A stretch of DNA of 7,246 nucleotides from Devosia sp. (GTDB taxonomy: Bacteria; Pseudomonadota; Alphaproteobacteria; Rhizobiales; Devosiaceae): assembly GCA_028290225.1 (NCBI GenBank), contig JAQGKH010000351.1, positions 1-7,246 of the forward strand, in the 5' to 3' direction. Positions 1 to 5,486 of this stretch are shown piece by piece. How positions within the stretch are numbered: position 1 is the first letter of the stretch; each line of letters starts with the position of its first letter. A program made the position numbers and the translations under genes. The notes beneath the pieces were generated by a model. The model was not told where the DNA came from. It searched no databases and saw only the letters and a list, made by a program, of their open reading frames with translations.

Positions 1-501
1 CCCAACCAGGGCCACAGCTTCAACAACAGCAAGCCGCGCTATCGCCTGACCCCGGCCGGACCCGACCACGCGCAGATCGCCGCCTGCGCCGGCATGCTCG
101 ATTATCTCGAAATCGTCGCCTCCCTTGCCGGCGACCGCGTGCCCGGCGCCGACCCGTTCCGGCGCGCCCACGCGGCCATGCGCCAGCAGGAGATCGCGCT
201 TGCCACGCCGCTCCTGGCCTATCTGCGCGCCCGGAACTCCGTCCGCCTCGTGGGCCCCGATGATCCCGCAACGCGCGCTCCCACCATCTCCCTCATCCTC
301 GACGAACCCGGCGCAATCGTCGCGGCCCGCCTGGCTCGTCACGGCATCATGGCCGCCGGCGGCAATTTCTATGCGCCGCGCCTGCTCCGCGCCCTCGGCA
401 TCGATCCCGACCACGGCGTGCTGCGCTTATCCTTCGTGCACTACACCACACCGGCCGAAATCACTCAGCTCATTACCGCCCTCGACGCCGAGCTGCCATG
501 A
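1..501 (+). CDS. Class V aminotransferase / cysteine-desulfurase-like protein, C-terminal part
   Basis: The window opens inside this gene; 166 codons and the stop are visible and the frame is open from base 1. The visible part is the small C-terminal domain of a fold-type I PLP enzyme. The early stretch KPRYRLTPAGPDHAQIAACA followed by a DYLE helix resembles the VC1184-type cysteine desulfurase family proteins (TIGR01976), where an RLTP-x3-DH stretch leads into a helix. Near the end, GVLRLSFVHYTTPAEI is the usual 'small-domain strand, then helix' ending of class V aminotransferases. The PLP-binding lysine would lie upstream and cannot be checked, so neither the reaction nor the substrate can be assigned. 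The stop codon overlaps the ATG of the next gene in ATGA, so the two are probably co-transcribed and translationally coupled. Family assignment is from remembered motifs; the class is likely, the subfamily less so. Confidence 0.75.
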   Translation, partial: PNQGHSFNNSKPRYRLTPAGPDHAQIAACAGMLDYLEIVASLAGDRVPGADPFRRAHAAMRQQEIALATPLLAYLRARNSVRLVGPDDPATRAPTISLILDEPGAIVAARLARHGIMAAGGNFYAPRLLRALGIDPDHGVLRLSFVHYTTPAEITQLITALDAELP

Positions 502-1394
502 CCCGCACCACCGCGACCCTGTGCCTCCTGCTCGCCACCGCCCTGTGGGGCTTTGGCTTCATCGCCCAGAAACACGCCATGCAATCGCTGGGGCCCCTGA
601 GCTATACCGGCATCCGCTTCGTCATCGGCGGTGCCCTGCTCCTGCCCCTGGCCTTGCGTGAACGGCGCATCAAGGCCACGAGACTGTCCGGCCGCGATTG
701 GTGGTTTGTTGCCGCCATGACCCTGGTGTTCTTCATCGGCAGCTGGCTCCAGCAGCTGGGCCTGGCCAGCACCACCGTCACCAATGGCGGCTTCCTCACC
801 GGTCTTTACGTGCTGTTCGTGCCCTTGATCGCCTTTGCCGTGTTCCGCACCCGCCCCCATCCGCTGGTGCTGGTCGGCATCGCGCTCGCGCTGCTGGGCA
901 TTTACCTGCTGAACGGCGCCCGCCTCGATCAGCTCAACACCGGCGACGCCCTGATCGTTCTTTGCGCCGCGTTCTGGGCCGTCCATGTGCTGATGCTGGG
1001 CTCCATTGCCACCCGCACCGGCCTGCCGCTGGCCATCACCTGCGGCACCTTCATCCTGGCCGGGGTCGGGTCCAGCCTCCTCGCCATCGGCTTTGAAGCG
1101 CCCACCCTCGGCCAGATCGCCGATCAATGGCTCGCCGTTGCTTATGGCGGCATTGCTTCCACCGCGGTCGGTTTCACCCTCCAGGCCGTGGCCCAGCAAT
1201 ATGTGCCTGCGACCAACGCCGCCCTGGTGCTGTCCTCGGAAGCCTTGTTCGCGGCCTTGGGCGCCGCCCTCCTGCTGGGCGAACGCCTGCTGCCTATCGG
1301 CTATCTCGGCGCCGCCATCATCTTCGTGGCCATCCTGCTGGGCGAAGTGCTGCCGCCGCTGCTGCTGCGGCGCCGCGCCCGCCTTCCCGCCTAG
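498..1394 (+). CDS. DMT-superfamily transporter with two EamA domains
   Basis: This 298-residue protein belongs to the drug/metabolite transporter superfamily of inner-membrane exporters or permeases. Its length and about ten hydrophobic helices fit the family. The first EamA repeat spans roughly residues 6-140 and begins with ATALWGFGFIAQKHA, with the family W-G-x-x-F feature. The second spans roughly 148-286 and carries the hallmark LSSEALFAALGAALLLGERL (about 244-263), a signature of the second repeat. An RRRAR tail after the last helix should face the cytoplasm. The start is set by the ATGA overlap with the aminotransferase-like gene, so no separate ribosome site is needed. The substrate cannot be read from the sequence; an amino acid or related metabolite is a common guess for this family. 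The stop codon interlocks with that of the convergent DUF2147 gene. Confidence 0.93.
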   Translation: MTRTTATLCLLLATALWGFGFIAQKHAMQSLGPLSYTGIRFVIGGALLLPLALRERRIKATRLSGRDWWFVAAMTLVFFIGSWLQQLGLASTTVTNGGFLTGLYVLFVPLIAFAVFRTRPHPLVLVGIALALLGIYLLNGARLDQLNTGDALIVLCAAFWAVHVLMLGSIATRTGLPLAITCGTFILAGVGSSLLAIGFEAPTLGQIADQWLAVAYGGIASTAVGFTLQAVAQQYVPATNAALVLSSEALFAALGAALLLGERLLPIGYLGAAIIFVAILLGEVLPPLLLRRRARLPA

Positions 1395-1780
1395 TCCCCG
1401 ATGCGCTTGAGATTGTAGCTGCGGCACACCACGAGCAGAAAGCACCCCCGGATCCGCACCACATCCGCGCTCACCTGCGTGATCGTGCCCGGTGCGCTCT
1501 GGCCGTAGAGATTGAGCTGGCCCTTCCATTGGTTGGGCTTCACCTGCTTGGCCCCATCGATCATCAGCGTATTGAGATAGGGCAGGTTCTTGCGCGAATC
1601 CGCCCCGTTGCCCAGCCAGATCAGCTCCGCGCAAAGCTGCGTGCCATCGCCGCACATGCTCACCTGGTAGCGGCTGTCCCCGCTTTCGATTTCCCATTGC
1701 CCCACCGGCGACGCCAAGGCTGCGCCCAGGCTCACCGCCAGCGCGCCCAGCACCACCATTCCCCGCTTCAACCAGGCCAT
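1391..1780 (-). CDS. Exported DUF2147-family small protein
   Basis: This 129-residue protein starts with a signal peptide (basic WLKRG, hydrophobic core to about residue 21, likely cleavage after ALA at 21-23), so it should be periplasmic or secreted. The mature part begins SPVGQWEI and ends with VRIRGCFLLVVCRSYNLKR. This matches the DUF2147 pattern of an opening G-x-W strand, a central G-W or W-x-G turn (QWKGQLNLYG at 84-93) and a closing 'v-x-G-c ... c-R' segment. Four cysteines (43, 50, 113, 119) could form two disulfides. The family has no agreed function; it resembles a small beta-barrel binding protein. I chose the ATG at 1780 because it has a good AAGGGAG ribosome site 8 bases upstream and starts the signal peptide; the longer open frame to 1978 encodes an unlike, arginine-rich N terminus. 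A direct repeat 56-72 bases upstream is a candidate regulator site. Confidence 0.82.
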   Translation of the reverse strand: MAWLKRGMVVLGALAVSLGAALASPVGQWEIESGDSRYQVSMCGDGTQLCAELIWLGNGADSRKNLPYLNTLMIDGAKQVKPNQWKGQLNLYGQSAPGTITQVSADVVRIRGCFLLVVCRSYNLKRIGD

Positions 1781-1788
1781 TCCAGTCA

Positions 1789-1795
1789 CTCCCTT
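1789..1795 (-). promoter_or_regulatory. Ribosome binding site deciding the DUF2147 start
   Basis: Read on the minus strand this is AAGGGAG, 8 bases before the ATG at 1780. It supports the short form with a signal peptide over the longer open frame that extends to 1978. Confidence 0.75.
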
Positions 1796-1835
1796 GTTAG
1801 CGCAGCACCTGCGGCCAGTCACTGCGCCCCATCGG

Positions 1836-1852
1836 CTGAACCGCCACTGAAC
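1836..1852 (-). promoter_or_regulatory. Candidate response-regulator site: GTTCAG-N5-GTTCAG
   Basis: Read on the minus strand the site is GTTCAGTGGCGGTTCAG, a perfect 6-base direct repeat with an 11-base period. It ends 56 bases before the DUF2147 start codon. One helical turn between direct half-sites is typical of OmpR/PhoB-family regulators. A near copy (GTTCAG-N5-ATTCAG) lies at a similar distance before the first SH3/crystallin gene. Binding and the identity of the regulator are inferred; I cannot name the factor. Confidence 0.5.
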
Positions 1853-1947
1853 GGCGCCGGTCCCATCGCCCGGCCCACCTGCAGATTGTTGTGGAGCGCC
1901 CCCTGATTTTCCTCGCGCCCTCCGCTGCGCTCCGGCACAACCGGACC

Positions 1948-2550
1948 ATGGCCAAGCTTTATTTTTCCTACGCGGCAATGAACGCGGGCAAATCCACGCT
2001 CCTGCTCCAGGCCGCCTACAACTACCGCGAGCGCGGCATGAACGCCTTGCTGTTCACCTCTGCGCTTTACGCCAAGGCTGGGATTGGCCAGATCTCCTCG
2101 CGCATCGGCATCGCCGAGCCGGCCGCGCTTTATTCCGCTGCCGACGATCTCTACCTCGCCGTCCACGACGCTGCCGAAATCGCCAAGGTCGATTGCGTCT
2201 TTGTCGATGAAGCCCAGTTCCTGTCGCCCGACCAGGTCTGGCAGCTTGCCCGCGTCGCCGATCGCCTGCGCATTCCGGTGATGTGCTTTGGCCTGCGCAC
2301 CGATTTCCAGGGCAAGCTCTTTCCCGGCTCCGCCGAACTCCTCGCGGTGGCCGATGTGCTGCGCGAAATCCGCACCATCTGCTCGTGCGGGCGCAAGGCC
2401 ACCATGGTGGTCCGCCAGGATCCCGCCGGGCGCGTGCTCACCGCGGGCGATCAGGTCGCCGTCGAAAAATCGGTTTACCTCTCCTTGTGCCGCATGCACT
2501 GGGAAGAAGCCGTTGGCCGCTGGCCGGCGAAAGGACCTTCCCATGATTGA
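1948..2550 (+). CDS. tdk: Thymidine kinase, type II (TK1-like)
   Basis: This enzyme phosphorylates thymidine to dTMP with ATP in the cytoplasm, in pyrimidine deoxynucleoside salvage. The protein has 200 residues, about the usual length. MAKLYFSY is followed by the P-loop MNAGKST (11-17). Walker B and the catalytic glutamate lie in VFVDEAQFL (84-92; E88). The FGLRTDFQGKLFPGS segment (114-128) and the following AVADVLREI belong to the TK1 fold and its zinc-ribbon/lasso region. Zinc ligands are probably C145 and C147 (CSCGRKATM) and C181 and H184 (CRMHW), the same C-x-C / C-x2-H arrangement I recall for E. coli Tdk. I chose ATG 1948 because the protein then begins with the conserved MAKLYF; the upstream GTG at 1891 would add 19 non-conserved residues. 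No strong ribosome site is visible before it. It overlaps the thioesterase gene by 8 bases. Confidence 0.95.
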   Translation: MAKLYFSYAAMNAGKSTLLLQAAYNYRERGMNALLFTSALYAKAGIGQISSRIGIAEPAALYSAADDLYLAVHDAAEIAKVDCVFVDEAQFLSPDQVWQLARVADRLRIPVMCFGLRTDFQGKLFPGSAELLAVADVLREIRTICSCGRKATMVVRQDPAGRVLTAGDQVAVEKSVYLSLCRMHWEEAVGRWPAKGPSHD

Positions 2551-2938
2551 AGCCGAACCCGCCGCTCTGCCCGAGCCCTCCGGCGCCCTCACCATCCGCA
2601 CCCTCGCCATGCCTGCCGACACCAACCCCTCCGGCGACATCTTCGGCGGCTGGGTGATGAGCCAGATGGATATCGCCGGCGCCATCGCCGCGGTGGAGCG
2701 GGTCCGTGGCCGGGTCGCCACCGTGGCCGTGGAAGCCATGAGCTTCATCGCCCCGGTCAAGGTAGGCGATATCCTGTGCGTCTACACTTCGGTGGAGCGA
2801 GTGGGCACCACCTCGATCACCATTGCCATCGAAGCCTGGGCCCGCCGGGAGCGCATTGCCGATCGCGTCAAGGTCACCCAGGGTCGCTTTGTTTACGTCT
2901 CCCTGGGCGAGGACGGGCGCAAGCGGCCCATTCCCTGA
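2543..2938 (+). CDS. yciA: Acyl-CoA thioesterase, YciA family (hotdog fold)
   Basis: This 131-residue protein hydrolyses acyl-CoA to free acid and CoA in the cytoplasm; YciA enzymes accept a broad range of acyl chains. The family core is clear: LRTLAMP-type segment (TIRTLAMPADTN, 17-28), then GDIFGGWVMSQMDIAGA (31-47), with D43 at the position of the catalytic aspartate. Next come VAVEAMSFIAPVKVGDILCVY on the long-strand side and GTTSITIAIEAW. The RFVYVSLGEDGRKRPIP ending is also typical, and the length matches E. coli YciA (about 132). The start codon lies inside the end of tdk, with GAAAGGA 7 bases upstream, so the two genes form an overlapping pair and are probably co-transcribed. No functional link between thymidine salvage and acyl-CoA turnover is evident. 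Confidence 0.93.
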   Translation: MIEAEPAALPEPSGALTIRTLAMPADTNPSGDIFGGWVMSQMDIAGAIAAVERVRGRVATVAVEAMSFIAPVKVGDILCVYTSVERVGTTSITIAIEAWARRERIADRVKVTQGRFVYVSLGEDGRKRPIP

Positions 2939-2956
2939 CGCCTTTCCGACCGGACT

Positions 2957-2973
2957 GTTCAGCCGCCATTCAG
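2957..2973 (+). promoter_or_regulatory. Candidate response-regulator site: GTTCAG-N5-ATTCAG
   Basis: The site GTTCAGCCGCCATTCAG holds two half-sites with an 11-base period that share 5 of 6 bases (TTCAG in both; TTCAGC if shifted by one base). It ends 60 bases before the first SH3/crystallin start codon. The second half is also part of a 10-base palindrome, TTCAGCTGAA (2969-2978). TTGTAT at 2985-2990 is a plausible -10 element, which would place the repeat over the -35 region, as for an activator that replaces a weak -35. A near copy precedes the DUF2147 gene on the other strand. Confidence 0.5.
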
Positions 2974-2996
2974 CTGAAATGCGCTTGTATCACCAC

Positions 2997-3014
2997 GCCG
3001 GCCAACGGGCCGGC
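2997..3014 (+). other. Strong hairpin in the leader of the first SH3/crystallin gene
   Basis: GCCGGCC, loop AACG, GGCCGGC: a perfect 7-base-pair all-GC stem with a 4-base loop. It ends 6 bases before the GGGGAG ribosome site (3021-3026). It has no T-run, so it is unlikely to be a terminator. It may stabilise the mRNA or tune translation of the exported protein. Confidence 0.5.
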
Positions 3015-3032
3015 AAGCATGGGGAGCCACCA

Positions 3033-3689
3033 ATGAAATCTGTTCGTCTCGGTTTGATCACCACTGTCGCAGCCCTGCTGGCCGGCGTCGTTGCCGCTGC
3101 CGCCGCACCCGCCAGCGTATCGGCCAATGTCAATGTTCGCTCTGGCCCCGGGACCCAGTATCCGACCGTGGGATCGCTGTTCGCCAACAACGCCATCGAT
3201 GTGGGTCAGTGCAGCGCTGGCTGGTGCCAGATTTCGGCGGTGAACGTGTCCGGCTGGGTGTCCAGCAACTTCGTCGTTATCGGCCGCGGGGCACAGGTGC
3301 AGCCGCGCCAGCAGTCCGGCCCCGACATCAATTTCGAGTTTAACTTCGGCGGCAACGGCCGGCCTTTCCCGGCGCACGACAATCCAGTTCCCTTCCGGCC
3401 CGCTCCGCCCGCCCCACCTGTGTTCGAGGATGATGAAGAGGCCGGCGCCTGCTTCTACACGCGCCCCGATTTCCGCGGCGAGCAGTTCTGCGTCACCGAA
3501 GGCGAAACCTACGATTACCTGCCGCGTCGCTGGAACGACACTTTCCGCTCCGTTGAGATATTCGGTGGCGCGCAGGTCGATATCTGCCGCAACGAGGACC
3601 TTTCTGGCGCCTGTGCCACGTTGCGCCGCGACACGGCGCGCTTGCCGCGTGAGCTGGATAAGCGGGTCTCTTCGGTGGACGTTTACTAA
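3033..3689 (+). CDS. Exported SH3 / beta-gamma-crystallin-like protein 1
   Basis: This 218-residue protein has a signal peptide (MKSVRLGL plus a hydrophobic core, likely cut near residue 25). A bacterial SH3 domain covers about 28-83, with SANVNVRSGPGTQYP (30-44), the usual first strand and RT-loop, and GWVSSNF (74-80). A linker of about 50 residues follows, rich in Gly/Pro with an NFEFNFGG motif and an acidic FEDDEE end. The C-terminal domain (139-218) has two Greek-key-like halves; the first matches the beta/gamma-crystallin pattern Y-x4-F-x-G (Y142, F147, G149). Six cysteines (60, 65, 140, 153, 185, 194) suggest three disulfides in the periplasm. The calcium-site motifs look degenerate (NDTFRS, DKRVSS). 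The start has GGGGAG 6 bases upstream; the longer open frame lacks the signal peptide at its N terminus. Ligand and role are unknown; a cell-envelope binding or structural protein is my inference. A peptidase-inhibitor I36-type domain is an alternative name for the C-terminal fold. Confidence 0.85.
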   Translation: MKSVRLGLITTVAALLAGVVAAAAAPASVSANVNVRSGPGTQYPTVGSLFANNAIDVGQCSAGWCQISAVNVSGWVSSNFVVIGRGAQVQPRQQSGPDINFEFNFGGNGRPFPAHDNPVPFRPAPPAPPVFEDDEEAGACFYTRPDFRGEQFCVTEGETYDYLPRRWNDTFRSVEIFGGAQVDICRNEDLSGACATLRRDTARLPRELDKRVSSVDVY

Positions 3690-3722
3690 GTTCGTTTGCC
3701 GAAGCGAACTGTTCGGGCGAAC
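3690..3722 (+). repeat. Two tandem GTTC/GAAC hairpins after SH3/crystallin gene 1
   Basis: Directly after the stop codon, GTTCGTTT-GCCG-AAGCGAAC (3690-3709) forms an 8-pair stem with one G-T pair. One base later GTTC-GGGC-GAAC (3711-3722) forms a 4-pair stem, and another GAAC follows at 3726-3729. There is no T-run, so this is not a classic terminator; an mRNA 3'-end stabiliser or a protein-binding site are possible. The rest of the gap to 3832 shows no convincing promoter. Confidence 0.4.
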
Positions 3723-3832
3723 TCGGAACCGATTGTTTCCGGCCTCGTTTCTTCATCAACAACTACCCACAACAGCGTCAATGCCGTCGGCGCGCGTCGC
3801 TCTTCGGCCAAGAATATAACAGGAGTTCAAGC

Positions 3833-4501
3833 ATGAACCGTCATCAACGCAAGCTGCTGAAAACTGCGGCCACCGGTGTCGCCGTTGCGGCCACCGCCTT
3901 GGTGGTGTTTCTGCCCGCAGTTGCCCAGGCCGCGCCCGGCACCGTGACCAGCAATGTCAATGTGCGCTCCGGCCCGGGTGGCAATTACGGGGTGGTCGAC
4001 ACCGTTCGTTCGGGCACCGCTGTGGATGTGCAGCAGTGCGAAGGCTCCTGGTGCTACATCGCCAAGCCAGGCCCGGATGGCTGGGTTTCCGCCCAGTTCC
4101 TGAGCGCCGGTGGCCGTCCCGTCAATTCGGGTCAGCCCGGCCTGTCCTTTGGCTTCTCCACCGGCCCCGGCGGCCCTCAGATCAATATCGGCGTCGGCAA
4201 CGACCGCAATCCTCCCGGTCGTCGAGGGCGCCCGGTGCCGCCCATTATTGAAGAAGACCTTGCTGAAGTCTGCTTCTATGACCGCACGCGCTTCCGCGGC
4301 GAAAGCCAGTGCCTGGAAGAAGGCGACAGCGTGCGCAATCTTGGCAACTTTGCCGACCGCATCTCGTCCATCGACAATCCCGATGGCTTGAACGTCCAGG
4401 TCTGCGCGGAGTCCAACTTCCGCAATTGCCGCACCTACACCACCAGTGCTTCCTCGCTGGGCGACTACGACGATTACATCGTTTCGATCCGCGTCCGCTA
4501 A
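3833..4501 (+). CDS. Exported SH3 / beta-gamma-crystallin-like protein 2
   Basis: This 222-residue paralog of the preceding protein has a long basic-then-hydrophobic signal peptide (MNRHQRKLLK, likely cut after AQA at 31-33). The SH3 domain spans about 36-92 with SNVNVRSGPGGNYG (40-53) and GWVSAQF (83-89). The linker (93-143) again holds Gly-rich and aromatic stretches, an INIGVGN motif, a Pro/Arg block and an acidic IIEEDLAE end, so it parallels gene 1. The crystallin-like domain begins VCFYDRTRFRGE (146-157), matching Y-x4-F-x-G. Cysteines 69, 74, 147, 160, 191 and 199 occupy the same places as in gene 1. Calcium motifs are imperfect (ADRISS, DDYIVS). AGGAG lies 7 bases before the ATG. It may be read through from gene 1, since no clear promoter is seen between them, and a strong terminator follows it. 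The function is unknown. Confidence 0.85.
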   Translation: MNRHQRKLLKTAATGVAVAATALVVFLPAVAQAAPGTVTSNVNVRSGPGGNYGVVDTVRSGTAVDVQQCEGSWCYIAKPGPDGWVSAQFLSAGGRPVNSGQPGLSFGFSTGPGGPQINIGVGNDRNPPGRRGRPVPPIIEEDLAEVCFYDRTRFRGESQCLEEGDSVRNLGNFADRISSIDNPDGLNVQVCAESNFRNCRTYTTSASSLGDYDDYIVSIRVR

Positions 4502-4517
4502 GCAGTTCCGAATGTGC

Positions 4518-4550
4518 AAAAAGGGGGCGTCACTGCGGTGGCGCCCTTTT
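4518..4550 (+). terminator. Intrinsic terminator after SH3/crystallin gene 2
   Basis: Left arm 4518-4533 (A-run, G5, CGTCAC), loop TGCG (4534-4537) and right arm GTGGCGCCC followed by TTTT (4547-4550). About nine firm pairs form next to the loop, and the A-run and T-run can extend the stem through G-T and A-T pairs. It starts 16 bases past the stop codon. This is the best terminator in the window and separates genes 1-2 from gene 3. Confidence 0.8.
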
Positions 4551-4574
4551 CGTTGCTCGCCATTCCGATAAAAC

Positions 4575-4603
4575 TTGGACTTGGATCAACCTCGCGCTAC
4601 TGT
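4575..4603 (+). promoter_or_regulatory. Candidate sigma-70 promoter of SH3/crystallin gene 3
   Basis: TTGGAC (4575-4580), a 17-base spacer and TACTGT (4598-4603) lie between the terminator and the third gene, 34 bases before its ATG. Matches to TTGACA and TATAAT are partial, and the GC-rich background makes such hits easy to find. Confidence 0.4.
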
Positions 4604-4637
4604 CGCTGCGCCCGAGCTTTGTTGTGGAACAGCATAC

Positions 4638-5216
4638 ATGCCCCATTTCCTGCGCACCCTAGTCTTCCTGGCCGTTGCCGGCCTTTCCGCCGTGTCGGGA
4701 TCTGCGTCGGCATTGGCGGCGTCCGCATCGGGCAGTCTTGCCTGGAGCACCAAGCCCGCGACGCTGCACGAAGGTCCGGGCCAGGAATATCGCATCCTCG
4801 GTCAGATTCCCGCCGAGCAGCGCATCAAGGTGCTGCGCTGTCAAAAGGCCTGGTGCTTTGTTGATGGCCCGGGCGGCCGCGGCTGGACCTCGCTTTATGC
4901 CGTCGATTTTGGCAAGTCGCCCGGCATCGAATGGAATGAATGGACCTTCGAGCGCCCTGCCCCGCGTCAGGTTTGCTTTTATGAAGGCGAAAATTACACC
5001 GGCGAGGCGCTCTGCGCCGGCCCCGGCACCAGGATCGAGGATTTGCTCCTGCTGGGGGCGGATAACCGCTATTCGTCCGTCCGCGTCGAAGGAAAAGTGG
5101 CTGCCGCTGCCTGTCGCGACCGCGATTTCCAGAGCTACTGCGAGCGCGTCGTCCGCAGCCAGCCCCGGCTCGACCAGTACCTCAACAACGCCCTTTCCTC
5201 CATCGAAGTCTATTGA
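4638..5216 (+). CDS. Exported SH3 / beta-gamma-crystallin-like protein 3 (divergent)
   Basis: The third paralog has 192 residues and a signal peptide (MPHFLRTLVFLAVAGL, likely cut after ALA near 25-27). The SH3 domain (about 32-90) has the family spacing but a changed first strand: WSTKPATLHEGPGQEYR replaces the NVRSGPG core, while GWTSLY is kept. The linker is only about 20 residues and Trp-rich (GIEWNEWTF). The crystallin-like domain (111-192) begins VCFYEGENYTGE (Y-x4-Y-x-G). Both calcium-site motifs fit (N/D)(N/D)-x-x-(S/T)-S exactly: DNRYSS (142-147) and NNALSS (183-188). Cysteines 68, 73, 113, 126, 159 and 168 keep the six-cysteine pattern. The ATG at 4638 starts the signal peptide but has only a weak ribosome site; the frame is open further upstream to 4575 without a better start. 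It has its own candidate promoter. The function is unknown; extracytoplasmic calcium binding is inferred. Confidence 0.83.
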   Translation: MPHFLRTLVFLAVAGLSAVSGSASALAASASGSLAWSTKPATLHEGPGQEYRILGQIPAEQRIKVLRCQKAWCFVDGPGGRGWTSLYAVDFGKSPGIEWNEWTFERPAPRQVCFYEGENYTGEALCAGPGTRIEDLLLLGADNRYSSVRVEGKVAAAACRDRDFQSYCERVVRSQPRLDQYLNNALSSIEVY

Positions 5217-5218
5217 CA

Positions 5219-5232
5219 CCCTCGGGTGAGGG
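5219..5232 (+). terminator. Short hairpin just after SH3/crystallin gene 3
   Basis: CCCTC-GGGT-GAGGG gives a 5-pair stem starting 3 bases after the stop codon. It lacks a T-run and overlaps the first copy of the composite repeat, so a terminator role is only possible. Confidence 0.3.
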
Positions 5233-5312
5233 AAGCCGCATAAGGCCAGACAGCTCCAGCACTTCTACACCTCCCCTTCGACGGGGGAGGCCGGGTGGGG
5301 GTGCGGAAGCCC
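5224..5312. repeat. Composite intergenic repeat, copy A
   Basis: The copy begins GGGTGAGGGAAGCC and includes GCACTTCTACACC, a hairpin CCTCCCC-TTCGACG-GGGGAGG (5270-5290) and a G-rich tail ending GGGTGCGGAAGCCC. The same ordered pieces recur about 130 bases later. C-rich/G-rich hairpins of the CCTCCCC-GGGGAGG kind are familiar to me as dispersed intergenic repeats in Hyphomicrobiales; I cannot count genomic copies here. The convergent setting (gene 3 and DUF1003) would also suit a two-way transcription barrier. Confidence 0.65.
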
Positions 5313-5357
5313 CAACATCCCAACCCGCAATTCTGCACCCCCCATCAATCCGCGGCT

Positions 5358-5440
5358 GGGTGAGGAAACCCTGAGTCACAACCCCGCACTTTCTACACCT
5401 CCCCCCCGACGGGGGAGGCGCGTACGGGTGCGAGAGCCCG
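5358..5440. repeat. Composite intergenic repeat, copy B
   Basis: The copy begins GGGTGAGGAAACCC and includes GCACTTTCTACACC, a hairpin CCTCCCCC-CCGAC-GGGGGAGG (5398-5418, 8 pairs) and a tail ending GGGTGCGAGAGCCC. It resembles copy A in order and sequence but has substitutions and a 6-base shorter interval between its first and second parts, so it is a diverged duplicate. Between the copies and up to the DUF1003 stop I see nothing else. Confidence 0.65.
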
Positions 5441-5486
5441 ACCTCTAAACTCTGCCACCAAGACCAATGCGCCCGTTCGTCACCGC

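Noticed and set aside
1354..1372. CGCCGC-TGCTGCT-GCGGCG hairpin near the end of the EamA gene as a terminator
   Set aside because: It lies inside codons for a Leu-rich segment, has no T-run, and such pairing is common in GC-rich coding DNA.
465..1697. Long minus-strand open frame (410 codons) opposite the EamA gene
   Set aside because: It covers a clear transporter on the other strand, has a Gln/Gly-rich composition with no recognisable domain, and is a by-product of high GC codon use.
1888..1941. GTTGTG (1888-1893) and CACAAC (1936-1941) before tdk as an operator or hairpin
   Set aside because: Only 6 bases match across a gap of 42; likely chance.
1819..2760. Minus-strand open frame of 313 codons opposite tdk and yciA
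   Set aside because: Both plus-strand genes carry full family motifs; the antisense product shows no domain.
3706..3729. GAAC repeats considered as a second SOS box
   Set aside because: Gaps between GAAC units are 9 and 3 bases, and between GTTC units 17; none is the required 7.
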